Source of the DNA: Pithys albifrons albifrons
Lineage: Eukaryota > Chordata > Aves > Passeriformes > Thamnophilidae
NCBI RefSeq assembly: GCF_047495875.1
Contig: NC_092458.1
Location: forward strand, 105,340,227 to 105,404,226
DNA: 64,000 bases
Direction: 5' to 3'
Shown: positions 37,255-49,664 of the stretch, one piece after another
Position numbering within the stretch: the first letter of the stretch is position 1
Layout: each line of letters starts with the position of its first letter
Made by a program: the position numbers and the translations under genes
Notes under the pieces: generated by a model
What the model was told of the DNA's origin: nothing
The model's database searches: none
What the model saw: only the letters and a program-made list of their open reading frames with translations

Positions 37255-39602
37255 GTCAGTATCTTTAATAAAGCAGGAAGTACTTTTCATTGCCAATACG
37301 GCATGAAGGAATATAAGACTTGCTGTTCAGCTAGTATAATTTAGTAAATCTGCCTTGGATATAGTTGGGGCTTGACTGCCAGGGTCCTTTCAGTGATAAT
37401 TTGCTGCCTTTGCTGTTTCTGACAATTTGGGAAAACAGTGAGTGTCTGAAGAGTGTAGAAAATCTCCAGGAGCTTAATTAGGGGATCAAATCAAAAGCTG
37501 AGTCTCCATCAACCAGCTGAGTCACAAGCTGAAGTTTTCTCTGATACAGGCAGGTAGATAAGGCTGGGGAGTCCTACTCTCATGCTGTGGTTGCTGACTT
37601 AGTGAGCAATGTTGATTGACAGACTTTCCTTACACTATCACTGGAAGTCCTGTGATGATAAGGTATGAAGCAGACAAAACTCCCTGGTCTCATGAATTCA
37701 CTGAGCACAAACCTGACAAAAGTCAGCCAGACACCTGAATAATACAGAAAGTGCTTTGTAGCACTGGGCCAGGTAGAAGTGTCACATACAAACTGCGTAC
37801 AAATTATCACATAGAAATTCTCCCAGGCAGGATACCAGACCAGGAGCTTTGTGCAGTTTACATGAGCTAAAGAAATGTACCTATGAATATAGGAGACAAG
37901 TAGTTATTGATAGCCAAATTACAGCCAGAGTACTGAAAAAGATATTGTTAGTCTAATTAAAGGCCTACTATCATGTACAGTCCAAAGTGTACAATTACTA
38001 GTTTATTCCCAAAGATACAGTTTAAACAGCTTCTAATGTACAACCTTTCTTCTATCTATACCTTCCTCTGGTATGCTATCTCAATGCTCCCCTCAGTCTG
38101 AAGTTCAGTGCTGCTAATCACCCTCAAGAAGAAATTGGGAGGTAGGGGGAGGTGCCAGAGGAAGGGACTAGGGAGTTGTCAGCACCCCAGGCTGGAATGT
38201 CAGTAATAGTCCTGCTATGGATTTCTTCCCTCTTGTCCTGGTGTCTGCTTGAGCACATTTTTGTGTATTTCTTAATGTTGTCTGCTTCCTTGTTCTTTCT
38301 GTTTTGGTCGAAATGCCATAATATACCCAGGTTTTATCATATGTGATATGATCATATGCTGGATCCTTGAATTATATTTCTGTTGTCCCTAAGGCCACAC
38401 TTATCCATCTCACATGCTACTTTAGCAGCATTGCGTACAAACAGATCATTTGTGATTTGTGTTTATACCACTGAAGCCTCTGTCATAGTCCTGTGTTTTC
38501 CTTTATGGCTTTTGCTGTCAACTTGTGAATGCATTTTAGGGAATGTCTATAACAACACCATTTTTTTTTCTTCAAGACATAGCTTCCTGATAATTGTTTT
38601 ATTAGAATTTCTTGCTCATGCATGCATCCATCCATATTTTAAGTCTTTGAATGTTTAATTTCTTCCAAAACAATATCCTGTAGTAAATGTATAGACAGAT
38701 ACATAGGTAGATAGATATAACACCTTCACTGCTGTGAAGATATGAATTAAACTTTCTATTGTGAATGTAGCTGTATGAGAACAGTCCATCCAGCTGCATC
38801 CCTCCTGCTCTCCTCTCCCTCTTCCAGAGGAACTCTGTCCTCAAATTAGCTGACACAGAATGCTCCATAGTCCACTTAATACAGAATGGCCCAGCTGTAC
38901 TTAACAGTGTTTGTTGGGTAAGTATGTTTTGATAGCAAATTGATAGAGAATCCTCATGCAAGTTTGTGCACTAGTAGGTTTGGATGAGCAGGAACATGTA
39001 ACAAAAGTAAATCTGGGATGGCCAACAATTGGCAACTTCGCCCCACAAAACTGATAGATGATGAACGGTAGAGAAGGCCTTACTGCATCTCACTTTATTC
39101 CCTCTGGCCCTTCATCTCATAAACTGAGGTACAGGATCCATTAACTGTACTGACATGGGGATTTGTTTTTATCTGAAGACATTATCATCCTACTCACATA
39201 TTTGAGCTTTAATTTAGAAAGTAAAAGTAGTAAACAGGGTTACTAATGCAAATTCAAAGAGGAAAAGAAAGTGAAACTATTTGGGAAGTGGAGACACCAG
39301 GTGCGTCCCCAGTGATAGTTATTTACAGCACCACTAAGTGGAAGTTCTTTTGGAGCAATCACAAATATGCATTCGATTCTTCCAGACTATTTTGCAGTTT
39401 ACTATCGCTAATACATATCTACTTAGCACCAAGGCATTTGTTCATGTGTAAGTATGTGCCACACAGGTATGTGTGTATGCCTGTGTGTAAGTAGAGAGAG
39501 GTTTGAGGCTCCCAATTGATTTGTTGAGCAATGCTATTTGTAAGAAAATGTACATATACATTTTAACTAATGTTAAAGTTGTCATAACATGTCTTGTTTC
39601 AG
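37255..39602 (+). other. TMPRSS15 intron 6
   Basis: A 2.3-kb intron. A short GATA-type low-complexity patch occurs near 38692-38720. No repeat family or exon recognised. Open frames at 38383-38658 and 38602-38961 lack family similarity. Confidence 0.65.
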
Positions 39603-39647
39603 TAGATCCCACGAGTCCAATTACAAGTTCCCTGGCATCAACTTCAG
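39603..39647 (+). CDS. TMPRSS15: TMPRSS15 exon 7: Thr/Ser linker exon B
   Basis: 45 nt, phase 1 to 1, encoding VDPTSPITSSLASTS. It has the same length, the same CAGTAG tandem acceptor and nearly the same donor (TCAG|GTCAG) as exon 6, suggesting an exon duplication. It extends the linker between SEA and LDLa1. The alternative start at 39606 would drop the Val. Confidence 0.8.
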
Positions 39648-39999
39648 GTCAGAACTTTTACATACCAAGGAAAGACAAGAAAACATTGCTCTTATTTTAA
39701 TTGGGGAGGGGGGAGAGTTTTCTGAAGTTGAAATTGTTGAAAAGTATGTGACTAGAGATAAAAGATTGAAATTTAAAATACAGTTGGGTTCCACATAATT
39801 TTTTCTTATGTTTATTGTGGCTTGACCTTCAGGACCAAGTCACTCAAGCTGGCATTACCTTATCATTATATCCACTGGGGTCTGGGGATACAGAAGATAA
39901 TGCAGGCATAAAAGCAGATGAACTGCCACTTAATTCTGCTCAAGAAACTGCAGGGATGCTCCCAGAGAACAAGGAGTTCTAATCCCTGTCTTTGTCCAG

Positions 40000-40041
40000 G
40001 TGCAGGAAAACTCACCACAAGCGAGTCCTCAACCACTCTTG
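40000..40041 (+). CDS. TMPRSS15: TMPRSS15 exon 8: Thr/Ser linker exon C
   Basis: 42 nt, phase 1 to 1, encoding GAGKLTTSESSTTL. The acceptor is TTTGTCCAG and the donor is a full-consensus GTAAGT. Only 352 bp separates it from exon 7. A second AG six bases inside (GTGCAG) could trim two codons in phase. The Ser/Thr content fits the mucin-like linker. Confidence 0.78.
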
Positions 40042-42050
40042 GTAAGTAACTGTGTGGGGAGAAGGGAGGTTACGTGGAACAGTCTGGGATTGTAGAATTA
40101 CACTGCTTGTGAACAGACTCTTCTCACACTATTCAATCCTTTCATTCCATTCCCCCAAATGCAGGATATGCAGGTTTACCTTTGATCAAGGAGGTCTCTT
40201 CAAAAAGAAGGGAATTCAAAGAATGTGTATTCTACAAAAAAATGCTATATGGGTTGTGTATGTTAATGTATATAGTAACATTCATACCGAATGCTCTTTT
40301 TTTTCTATTATTTATTGACCTTTTTGAAGAAAAAAAAAACAACAACAAAACCTGTTAGCAAACTTTCACATGACTTTCAATGGACGGAAAGCCAACGCTT
40401 GAATTTTTGAAAATGTCCTCTAGCTTTATAACATGGTGACATATACATGACATCTATCAGCATTCTAATGTATTTAGTCTTACCTGTTTACTGCTCTTAT
40501 TACTTGGGTATAGCAATTACATTGCAATTTAGGGTAAATTTCCGTATAAGAAAGAAGTCAAAGTGGTTTAGTAGGAAACGCTGATTTCTTTCAATCCAGG
40601 AGGTGGCAGTGTTGTTTAGTTTTCTGAGTTGAATAAACCCTGAATTGATCATGATGTATGTAAACAATGTTTTCTTGCATGTTCAACTTGTGCAAAACAT
40701 TTTCCTATGCTATGGTTGGATTTTTTTTTTGTTCTGGGTCTAGAATGCACCGTTTTGTCTCTGCTTATCTGTGGAAATTCATTTGTTGGCACTGTATCAC
40801 CTCCAACACCTGGCTAGAGCTTGTTTGGTTCATTGCAATTATCAACTGGAAGCAAAATGGCAACTTTTTCAGCTTTATGAGATTTGCACTGATAACACTG
40901 AAGAGTGCTTTTGCAAAACACTCAATGTTTTGAAGTTCTATAATACATCCAAACTAATTTCATTCTTTGCCACTTGCACTGATACAGAAGGCAATATCAT
41001 ACAGGCATTTACTTAATCTGATTCCAGAACTAACAGTTCTGATCACAGAACTAACAGTTTTACAAAAAAAAAAAAAGAAAAAGAGGGAAAAAAAGCAGTA
41101 ATAATGTTTTTTACAAATTATTATTTTTCCTTCTTCATAAGAAGTTTTGACTTTTTTTTGTAAGCATTTACTGAAGTAAAGAAAGAGTGTAAGTAGTTCT
41201 AGATAAATAGTTTACATGGAATTTAATGCAATTTAAAAAATTCTAAAATTATTAGTTACCCAAAGGTATTTTTTCTTATTGTTCACTTTAAGACCTACTT
41301 GAATTCTATAGATGCCTAAGACTAAAACTATCTAAAGACTGAAAGAGCATGTTTGAAGCAGATGAACAGTTGTGTTCTATGAAAACACTGTTAGTGAAAT
41401 CCACAATTTAAAGGATCTGCCCATGTTTGTTTACTCCCCCCTTTCCTTCCCCTGCCCCCCTCCTCCTCCCGAGAAATTTGATCTTAAATTAATAATTCAA
41501 TTTGCAAATCTGAAAACAATAGAGTTTCTGGTAATTTCAAAATCTGATCTTAAAGGGTCTTATTTTTAAGATGTGATGGTTAAAAAATTACATTCTGTAG
41601 GATGATAAAGTGCTGCATTGTGATGTGAAGTTAAAGAAATTAAATTGTATTTAACCAAGCCCAGAGATTTTTCAGTGTTATTTACACCAATGCACAGTTT
41701 TCTTATGTTATTCAATCATAAGAAATAAGAAAATGTAATTTATTATATTGTGTAAGGTAGTTTATTTGTCTAGAGAAAGGAGATGGGAATTCATGGAAAT
41801 TTTCTTCCAGCCCTACTTCGAGTTTATTTTCAAAAAATATTTCACTTCTGAGAACTTCCTCCATTCTGTGCCAAAATTATCTTTTTAGTATGTGATGTTT
41901 TATTCCAGGTTTCTAAAAATGCAGTTTTGTAAAACATAATAGAGTGGTTGATTAGATTTGTGGTAAAGCAACCTTGGGTAAGTCAATTTTCCTTTGTAGT
42001 GAAACTGCATTACTGCTGTGCTGTTATTGCTCTCATCTTTATTATTCCAG
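40042..42050 (+). other. TMPRSS15 intron 8
   Basis: A 2.0-kb intron (GTAAGT ... TTATTCCAG). Overlapping open frames at 40667-41016 are not in phase with splice sites and have no recognisable similarity. Nothing else recognised. Confidence 0.7.
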
Positions 42051-42170
42051 CTGAGTGTTTGCCACCTGCTGAACTCTGTGATGATGCTGTAACCTGCATT
42101 AACCAAGACTTGTTTTGTGATGGAGTCTTGAACTGCCCGGATGGTTCAGATGAATCTGAAAAAAGATGTG
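42051..42170 (+). CDS. TMPRSS15: TMPRSS15 exon 9: LDL-receptor class A repeat 1
   Basis: Encodes residues 222-261, a single complete LDLa module with six Cys at 224, 231, 237, 244, 250 and 261. The calcium-cage signature CPDGSDE and LFCDG are intact (acidic residues Asp245, Asp252, Asp255, Glu256). It closely follows the mammalian ALTCIKADLFCDGE and NCPDGSDE segments. The exon is phase 1 to 1, acceptor TTATTCCAG, donor GTAAGA, so one exon equals one domain. Confidence 0.96.
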
Positions 42171-42719
42171 GTAAGAGTGTAAACCCCTGTAAATCAGTTT
42201 CTTTAAACATACTTAAAACTGTCAGTAGTTTGTAAATAGTTTATTGACAATAAACTGCACAGGAAAGTTGAAATAATTTCTACTAAAAACAGTAACAAGA
42301 GTGATTATTATAGCTTGTAAATGGAGAAAATTTTGTATAAAATTCTTATTAATAAAGAATATGTGCAATAAATAAATAATTAAATATTACAATCTGGTAA
42401 TATAAATATAAAATTATGGGATTTGCTGTTTACTAGATAAATATTAACAGCATAAATAAATAACATGTAAATTATAAAATAATATATAAATTTTATATGT
42501 TGTATACAGTAATATCAAATAATGATCTTTCCAAATAAATTAAAGCTATGACCCCGTACAGATGTAAATTCACATTACAGTGTTTCAGAAACCACCAGAT
42601 CACATCTTGGAGTCAGAAGAAAAGTTTCTCCTTTGATTCCAGAATTAAAAGCCTCATCATAGAAAACATTATAAATAGCTTTTTCCCAGATTATTTTGTC
42701 CCCTCAGATAAATTAGTAC

Positions 42720-43030
42720 TGTACATCCAGACACCAGAGGGGCAGGGGATATGAGGTGGGCAGTGGCAGCGTTTTGCAGCCAGGCCAGGTGAGTGTGAAT
42801 GGAGCCCTGGCAGGAGCTTGAGCTGTGTTGGCCACCTCACTACCCTGAGTGCTAGGGAGTGGCAAGTATGTATGCATGTCTGTATGACTGATGCAAATAT
42901 TTGAGTTGCTGGCACCCCAGTGAGAGATGTGAAAATCTGGGCAACTGGTCCTAGGTGTCCTTGCTTAAGCAAGGGGTTGGACCAGGTGACCTCCAGAGAT
43001 GCCATTAAACCTCCAGTCTTCTGTGACCAT
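42720..43030 (+). repeat. Probable CR1-related repeat fragment
   Basis: The right part contains GGTTGGACCAGGTGACCTCC and a TCTTCTGTGACC end, resembling the CR1 3' region. The left part is G/C-richer than its surroundings and I could not assign it. Confidence 0.5.
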
Positions 43031-43099
43031 ATGAAACTCTTACAAACCTCATGTTTTTAATGTAAAAAGTTTATATCCTTCACCATCAATTAGTTTGTC

Positions 43100-43612
43100 T
43101 TTATCTTGTCTTTGAGTGCTGTGTCCATTCTGGGCTCCTCACTACAAGAAAGACTTTGAAGTGCTGGAGTGTGTCCAGAGAAGGGCAATGGAGTTGAGGA
43201 AGGGCCTGGTCCACAAGTCCTATGCAGAAAGGCTGCAGAGCTGGGGGTGTTGATCCTGGAGAAAAGGAGCCTCAGGGGGGAACTCCCTGTAGCTGCCTGA
43301 CACCAGGTTGTATCCAGGCAGGGGTCAGTCTGTTCTCCCAGGCAACCAGTAACAGGACAAGAGGAAATGGCCTCAAGTCACACCAGGAAAGGTTTAAGTT
43401 GGACAACAGGAGGAATTTCTTCATAAAAACAGTTGTTAAACATTGAAAAGGGCTTCCCAGGGAGGGGATAGACTTACCATCCCTGGAGGTGTTTAAGAAA
43501 CAACTGGACACGGTACTCAGTCTCAGGTCTAGTTGACATGGTGGCGATCAGTCAAAGGTTGAAGTCCATCGTGGAGGTCTTTTCTAACCTAAATGATTCT
43601 GTGATTCTATTC
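43100..43612 (+). mobile_element. CR1 LINE 3' fragment
   Basis: About 510 bp in sense order: GTGTCCATTCTGGGCTCCTC, TGGAGTGTGTCCAGAGAAGG, AACAGGACAAGAGGAAATGG, ACAACAGGAGGAATTTCTTC, CCATCCCTGGAGGTGTTTAA and the terminus TGATTCTGTGATTCTATTCT. It has internal deletions and no intact ORF2. Confidence 0.92.
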
Positions 43613-43893
43613 TGCAGTTCTGTGTTACTGCTTACTTTCCCTGAGTACCTTCTGGTGCAGAGCAGGCACTGCTGTGCATAGCAATGAATGCTGTGAGGTT
43701 GTACCAAGGAGTCTGACTAGATGCTGTTTACCAAAGAACTGAGCAGCATTTTGGTGGGAAGGCATGTGTTAGTGCTGTCTGCATTGCTCTTCACAGACTC
43801 AGCTCTCAGTTAAAAATCTGTTAATTTTTCTTGCAGAGAGAATGTTGCAAATGTTTCAGGAGAGGTTGGACCAATTAACTCCTTGAGGGTTTT

Positions 43894-43962
43894 GTTTCCT
43901 TGTTGTTTTTTTGTTTTGGTTTGGGTTTTTGGTTTTTGTTTGTTTGTTTGTTTTTAATTTAG
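43894..43962 (+). repeat. (GTTT)n-rich arm of an inverted pair
   Basis: G/T-only tract dominated by TTTG and GTTTT units. An A/C-rich tract of nearly complementary composition lies about 130 bp downstream. Confidence 0.85.
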
Positions 43963-44091
43963 ATTTTGGTTTTTGGAAATCTGGAAAGATTCTTTCCTTT
44001 CTACTCTGAAAGGAGCCCTATGAGCTTTCCTGAGAAAAACAATAAGGCTAGTCTGCTCTGAACTTTTAGGAACTTGTAGAATGCTGGGCTC

Positions 44092-44162
44092 AAAAAACAA
44101 ACAAAAAAACAAACAAACAAAAAAACCCAAACAAACAAAAGAAACCAACCAAACAAAAAGCT
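44092..44162 (+). repeat. (AAAC)n-rich arm of an inverted pair
   Basis: AAAC/AACA units with interspersed CCAA, the approximate reverse complement of 43894-43962. Together the arms could fold into an imperfect hairpin in the pre-mRNA. Confidence 0.85.
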
Positions 44163-44464
44163 CCAAGCAAGTAAAAGACAAATAAAAAAAAAATCTGCAA
44201 GCTTGAGCTGAGGAAATCAAAAGGTCCTAAGGGAGCCTCAAATAGACTATTGTTCCACTATAAGTTTTAAGGTAGCACAACCCCAAAGATTTAGTCATAG
44301 ATTTCTACTACCGTACTTTGATTTTGAGACATGGATTTTGTTTGGGGTATATGTTTATCTTGTTTTATTTTATTATTTCCTTTTTGTCAGGTATATTTAA
44401 ATTAAAATAGTGCAGATCCTTATAAAATAGTATTAGACATCTCATAAAATACTTTTCACTTAAT

Positions 44465-44945
44465 ATCATAGACTTATAGAGTGGCCTGGGTTGAGAGGAA
44501 CCTTAAAGGTCCTCTAGTTTCAACCAACCTGTCATGGGCAGGGACACTCCCCACTAGACCAGGTTGCTCAGAGCACCATCCAGCCTGGCCTTAAACACTT
44601 CCAGGGATAGGACAGCCAAAGCTTCTGTGGGCAGCCTGGTCCAGGGCCTCACCACCCTCATGGGGAAGAATTTCTTCTAATATCAAATTTAAACCTACTC
44701 TCTGTCAGTTTGAAGCCATTCATTCCCTCTTGCCCTATCTCTACAGGCTCTTGTAAAAAGTCCCTCTCCAGCTCTCTTGTATGCTTCCTTCAGGGAAGGG
44801 ACACAATTAGATCACTCTGAAGGCTTTTCTTCTCAGGGTTGAACAATCCCAGTTCCCTCAGGCTTTCCTCACAGCAGGGGTGCTCCATTCCTCTAATCAA
44901 CTTGGTGGCCTTCTCTGAACTCACTCCAAGAGGTCAATGTTCTGA
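44465..44945 (-). mobile_element. CR1 LINE 3' fragment
   Basis: Inverted CR1 of about 480 bp: ATCATAGACTTATAGAGTGG, GAACCTTAAAGGTCCTCTAG, GGGCAGGGACACTCCCCACT, CACTTCCAGGGATAGGACAG, GTTTGAAGCCATTCATTCCC, TGCTCCATTCCTCTAATCAA and CTTCTCTGAACTCACTCCAA. It is opposite in orientation to the 43100 copy. Confidence 0.93.
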
Positions 44946-46479
44946 TTAGGTCTGAGTTTACATGATTCTTTCACATTTTATTAAAGATATTACAGTCAGA
45001 CCTGTTATATAGAACAGCATTTAATTGATATTCATATATTGATAGATACAGACAAAAATAAGCTCAAATACTTGCAATCAAAGCTGTGTAGTCATGACTC
45101 AGCTGTGCTCTGCAGGCAAAACAGTGGTTTAAGTTACGAATTGTGCTTGAGCAGAGTTTTGCAGCTGAGGCATAGACTCTTAATGCACGTGGCTTTTGTA
45201 TCTGGGCTGCATATCTCCCTTAATCTCTACCAAATATAAGTTGCAAATTTCCTGCTCCTTTGTAACTGACGAAATTGTTCTTTAATCAGCATGCTAAGAA
45301 TCACTAAAGAATATACACAACTAAGCTGAAAATTTTAGCAATCTGCATACAAGTAAAAATAGACAGAATGGTGTAAGGAAATTAGCTACAGTTATAGTCC
45401 ACTTCAGGCAGCTGGATGATTTTCCCCTGTCCACCTTCACTGATGCCTGGTGTTTCCAAGAAATTCTTTCACTTAACATTATTGTAACAGTTTCAGGTCA
45501 TAACCTCAAAGAAATGCAATTCTGGCTGGAGGACAAATTACTGCTCCCTGTCTCTTATGTTACATTTTCAGTCTTTTCCATCTAAAACCTCAGACTTTTT
45601 CTAAATTCATATATTTTGGTTTCTTAGCAGACACTGCAAAAACAATGGAATAAGTGTCAAGAAGCTGAATGCATGTTTGGGGTACCTGCAAATTCTTCCA
45701 CCTCTTTGATTTTTCAGTTTTGTCCTACCTCTAGAGAAACTGAATATGGCCGTATATAAAAGCTAAAATTTTCTAGATTTTCAGAAGTGCCTCAGGGTTT
45801 CACAATGAGATTTACAGCCCATTCATAATTCATTCTACGAGTGCTCTTGCACACAGAAGAGTTGCTGCCTTTTAAACAACTTCGTTTGCTTTTTCATCTC
45901 GATTGTTATTCCCCCTAGTATTTCTGATTTTAGAATATAGTAATCATTCAAAAATATAGGATAAAAAGTGAATTTTAGTAGTCTCTTTCTACATTAGACA
46001 GAATTCAGTAAAATCTCAGCAGAGATTCAGACAGCTGAACACCATTGTTTTGTTTGTTTTCTTGATTAAAATTATCTTGAAAGGTTTCTTTCTGGCTCTG
46101 CAATGCAGTGCAGTAACAAAAGGAATCACAAAAGTGCAGCTAGCAATTTCAGTGAAAGGGTCTCTAGAGAAACGTGAAGTCTGAACAGCATCTACTAATA
46201 ATGAGTGGCACTGCTGTAAAGCAGCAGTGTAGTATGTAGGTGTAAGGAAAGGGAGACGGGAGGTTCATCCCATGACGTGTTTCTGCAGCCTCTCTTTTCA
46301 GTTATTACATGTCTGGGCTAACATTTTGTGATTACCAACTCACAGCATCACTACAGCACTGAGAGATTAATCATATGTAAGACAGAAAGTAATGAACTGC
46401 CCTTGTCAGAGAAAGGTCCTGTCAAGTGGAATATGTGAGCTTGATCTGACCAGTTTGGGGAGCTTCTCCCTGAAATTCT

Positions 46480-46900
46480 AATAGGATTAAGCTGATGCCT
46501 TGAGAGACCCCCAGAACTGGACTCCGAGCCAAGTTAGTGTGGGATAAGATAAAAAAGTAGATTCTTTAATGTCTAGGGTAAGGGCTTTCAGGAATAGAAG
46601 ATGACATGGTTCCTCAAACACTGATTTCTATGGTTTTCATAATATTGTCCACCCAATCCCCAGTTCACCCATCTCTTGGTCTAGCCCTGTCCTGCTCCTG
46701 ATCACACCTCCTCAGGATTTGAGTTTGGGGGAACAGTGGGACCCTCTCCTTCATAATTTTTGTCTTCCTCAACCCACGTAGGGCTGTTGAAGCTTTTCCA
46801 GTCTTCTTTAGAGCCAAGGTTGTTGGCTTACGTTTATGTTTAGCTTTGCAGGCCTTCTGATATTCTTCAGCTTTCTACCTTGAAAAGAGGTTTAAATAGC
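46480..46900 (-). repeat. Possible degraded LTR
   Basis: GATTCTTTAATGTCTAGGG (ATTAAAGAATC on the minus strand, polyadenylation-like) and the C-rich CCACCCAATCCCCAGTTCAC/GTCTAGCCCTGTCC segments look like an inverted avian LTR. No TG/CA ends or target duplication were found, so the assignment is weak. Confidence 0.3.
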
Positions 46901-47489
46901 TAAAAGAATTTGAGCTATTGATATGTGGTGGGGGTTACAATAGATAAACATTGAATTTAAGCTTCTAGAAATATTAGCACACTAAATTTGCCTTTTACTA
47001 CAGTTACAAGTACTACTAAAATCTATAAAAATGAAAAAATAAAAAAAATAAAAAACCCCTGAGACATCAAAGCCCTCTTAATGTGACCTGTATGGAACAC
47101 AAGCAAATAGAAATGGACAGCAAGATGGATGCTGGGGAAGCAATGGAAGTGGTTCCTACAAAATATGTCTCATTAGGGAAACAACTGAGGCTTTTCTGAG
47201 GACTCCAGGAGGAGGCAGAAATGTAATGACTGTGCCCCTGCCCACCTTTGACCACAGGAGGAAGGAGGAAGCACTGGAGGGGTGGTTCAGAGAAACAGGA
47301 CCAGTCACTGTTCTCTTTGGGCTCATTCAGCACTAACTTTTGCTATGCTGTGGATGGACAGCCTAAGGACCTTTTCCTGAATTGTTCTGTCCTGTTTCAA
47401 TATTCTCACTTGTCTCTTAAGAGATAAGAAGAAACAAATAAAAGGAAATAATAAGAAAAATAGAAGACAATAACAATAAGAATAATAGG

Positions 47490-47897
47490 GAACTTGAGCA
47501 TGTTTCTTATGAGGAAAGGCTGAGGGAGCTGGGGCTGTTCGTCCTCAAGAAGAGGCAACAGAGAGGGGACCTCATCAATGTCTATCAGTGCCTACAGGGA
47601 AGTATTAGAGGATGGACCAGGCTTTGCTCGATGGTGTCCAGCAATAAGACAAGAGGCAGAAACTGATGCACAGGAAGTTACACCTGAACATGAGGAAGAA
47701 CTTCATCACTGTGAGTGTGACCAAGCACTTGAACAGGTTGCCCAGAGAGGGTGTGGAGTCTCCCTCACTGCAGATATTCCAGAACTATCCAGGCACAGCC
47801 CTGTGCCATGTGTTGTAGGACGGCCCTGCGTGAGCAGGGAGGTTGGACCAGATGACCCACTGTGGTCCCTTCCAACCTGCCTCCTTCTGTGATTCCA
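47490..47897 (+). mobile_element. CR1 LINE 3' fragment
   Basis: Sense-oriented: TTATGAGGAAAGGCTGAGGG, AGCTGGGGCTGTTCGTCCTC, GGGGACCTCATCAATGTCTA, GAACAGGTTGCCCAGAGAGG, GGTTGGACCAGATGACCCAC, GTGGTCCCTTCCAACCTG and a short TTCTGTGATTCC end. The 104-residue open frame on it is not a host gene. Confidence 0.93.
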
Positions 47898-49072
47898 ACG
47901 AAAATGAATAAGGAAATATTTGTCACTGATTTTATTAGAACAGCGTCTATATCTCTTTTTACTACTGCTAGTGCTATAAAACATCTTTTATATCAGGATA
48001 TTTCTTACTTGTTAGTACCAATTTTTGTTCTCTTCATTAATAACTAGCTGAGCACTTTCCTTCTTCTCACACTGATTTTATTCTTCTCATTGGTAAGGGC
48101 AGGCAAGACATGAATTAAAGTGGAAAGAAAAAGTACTTGCATACCAATTCCCAACTCTGATGCTGTGGCCTATTATGATAAAAAGGTTATATAGTAATCC
48201 TCATTCATATACCTTTTTTCTCTATGTATTTGAAATATTATGTGCTCTGTTTTCCTCTCAAAGATTTCAAAAGGGAATAAGCTTCTATTCCAGTTCATTT
48301 ATTAGATATGTTTATGAAGTTCATTCCACACAGTCTTTATTAACAGTGAGTGCCTGAGCCTGACTGAAACAAAGCTTAATTTTTATGTTGTGTTTGCTAC
48401 AGTGGTAGTCAGAAAAAAATTTTACACTTCTAAAATAAAATGACAAGGAGCCCTGATTTATTATTTTATATATAATTTCCTGGAGGAAGACTGCTCAATA
48501 AAATTTCCATTTAATTTTGAATATGATTGACTATTCAAAATTTGGGCAGTCATAATAGGTATCATTTCATTTGAGAACTTAATGAAAAGCTCTATCTAAT
48601 TTCTGATCATCTGCCTCAAACTGATGAACTCGTCCTTACATCTTCAGATAATCATGTGTGGTACTGATTTTATTCTTATTTGAAAGCTCGATAATGTTTT
48701 CTGAACAACTTAAGAAAAAGTATCATTAGACAGGTTCCTAACATAATATTCAAGAGATACAAAAAAATCTTCAACAGTTCTTCAGTGTTTGCTGAAATAA
48801 AATAACTCTGCATGAATTGCCATTTCTTGCTGAGGCTTAAAAAGACTTTTTTTTTTTTTTTAGTTACTGTGTTTTTAAACTCAAGAATTTTCACAGAATG
48901 AAATAGCAGCATCAAGGAAACAAAACTAATAAAAGGTTTTTGAAAAAAATAGATGATGATGGATGACATTTACCTCAGATGAATGAATTCGATAGCTGGC
49001 AGGAAACTTGGGAGATCCACTTATCTCTTGGAGTACTCAGTAATATATAAGGAAAGGAATCAGGAAGCTCAT

Positions 49073-49664
49073 TGTTATAGTTTGAGCTGGCAAAATGCCA
49101 ACTGCCTGGTACCCAGTCAAAAAGTCCACTCCCAGAGCAGGAGAGTGAGGGAAAACAGCAGAAACAAGGCTTTAAACACGGTGAGGTTTTTATATTTATA
49201 CAAAGAAGAGGAGAGCTTAACACAGAATATGAAATAGCACATAGTGACAGGAAACAACAACAGGCTCACTGAGGTCGCCCCAGCTAACAGGTGAAACTCC
49301 AAACCAACCAAACCCCCTCCCCAAAGGAAACCTCCCAGCAAGAGGGAAAGAGGAATTAACAGGAATGTGCTCACATCCCCGGCTAAACAGACATGCCGAC
49401 TGGCAGCAGGGCCTGATATCAGCAGTCAGGGAGCGGGAACCGTCCTGGTCAGAAGCATGGACCAAAAAGAGAGCAGAGACTCCTCCCACCTTGCTTGTTA
49501 TACTCCCCGACACTTCCTGATCATGTCAGATGATATGAAATACCTCTATGGCTGCTTAAGTCAGATGATACCTGTCCCCTCTAATCTGTGTCACAACCTT
49601 TGAGGCCTGCTAAAAACTGAGGCCTACATGGGGACCTATGCTGACTAAAGCCAAAACTACTACA
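49073..49664 (-). mobile_element. Solo ERVL-type LTR with 5-bp target duplication
   Basis: 592 bp from TGTTATAGTTTGAGC to AAAACTACTACA, with near-palindromic TG...CA ends, flanked by a perfect direct repeat CTCAT (49068-49072 and 49665-49669). These are the hallmarks of a proviral insertion reduced to a solo LTR by recombination. Orientation is inferred as minus from the general layout and is less certain than the boundaries. It holds no viral gene. Several short open frames on both strands over it are incidental. Confidence 0.88.

Noticed and set aside
39833..39900. Possible extra linker exon after TTCAG at 39828-39832
   Set aside because: The frame runs into a stop and there is no suitable donor before it.
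40667..41016. Overlapping open frames in intron 8 with aromatic-rich translation
   Set aside because: No similarity recognised, no splice sites matching the phase 1 flanking exons, and the LDLa exon joins the linker without them.
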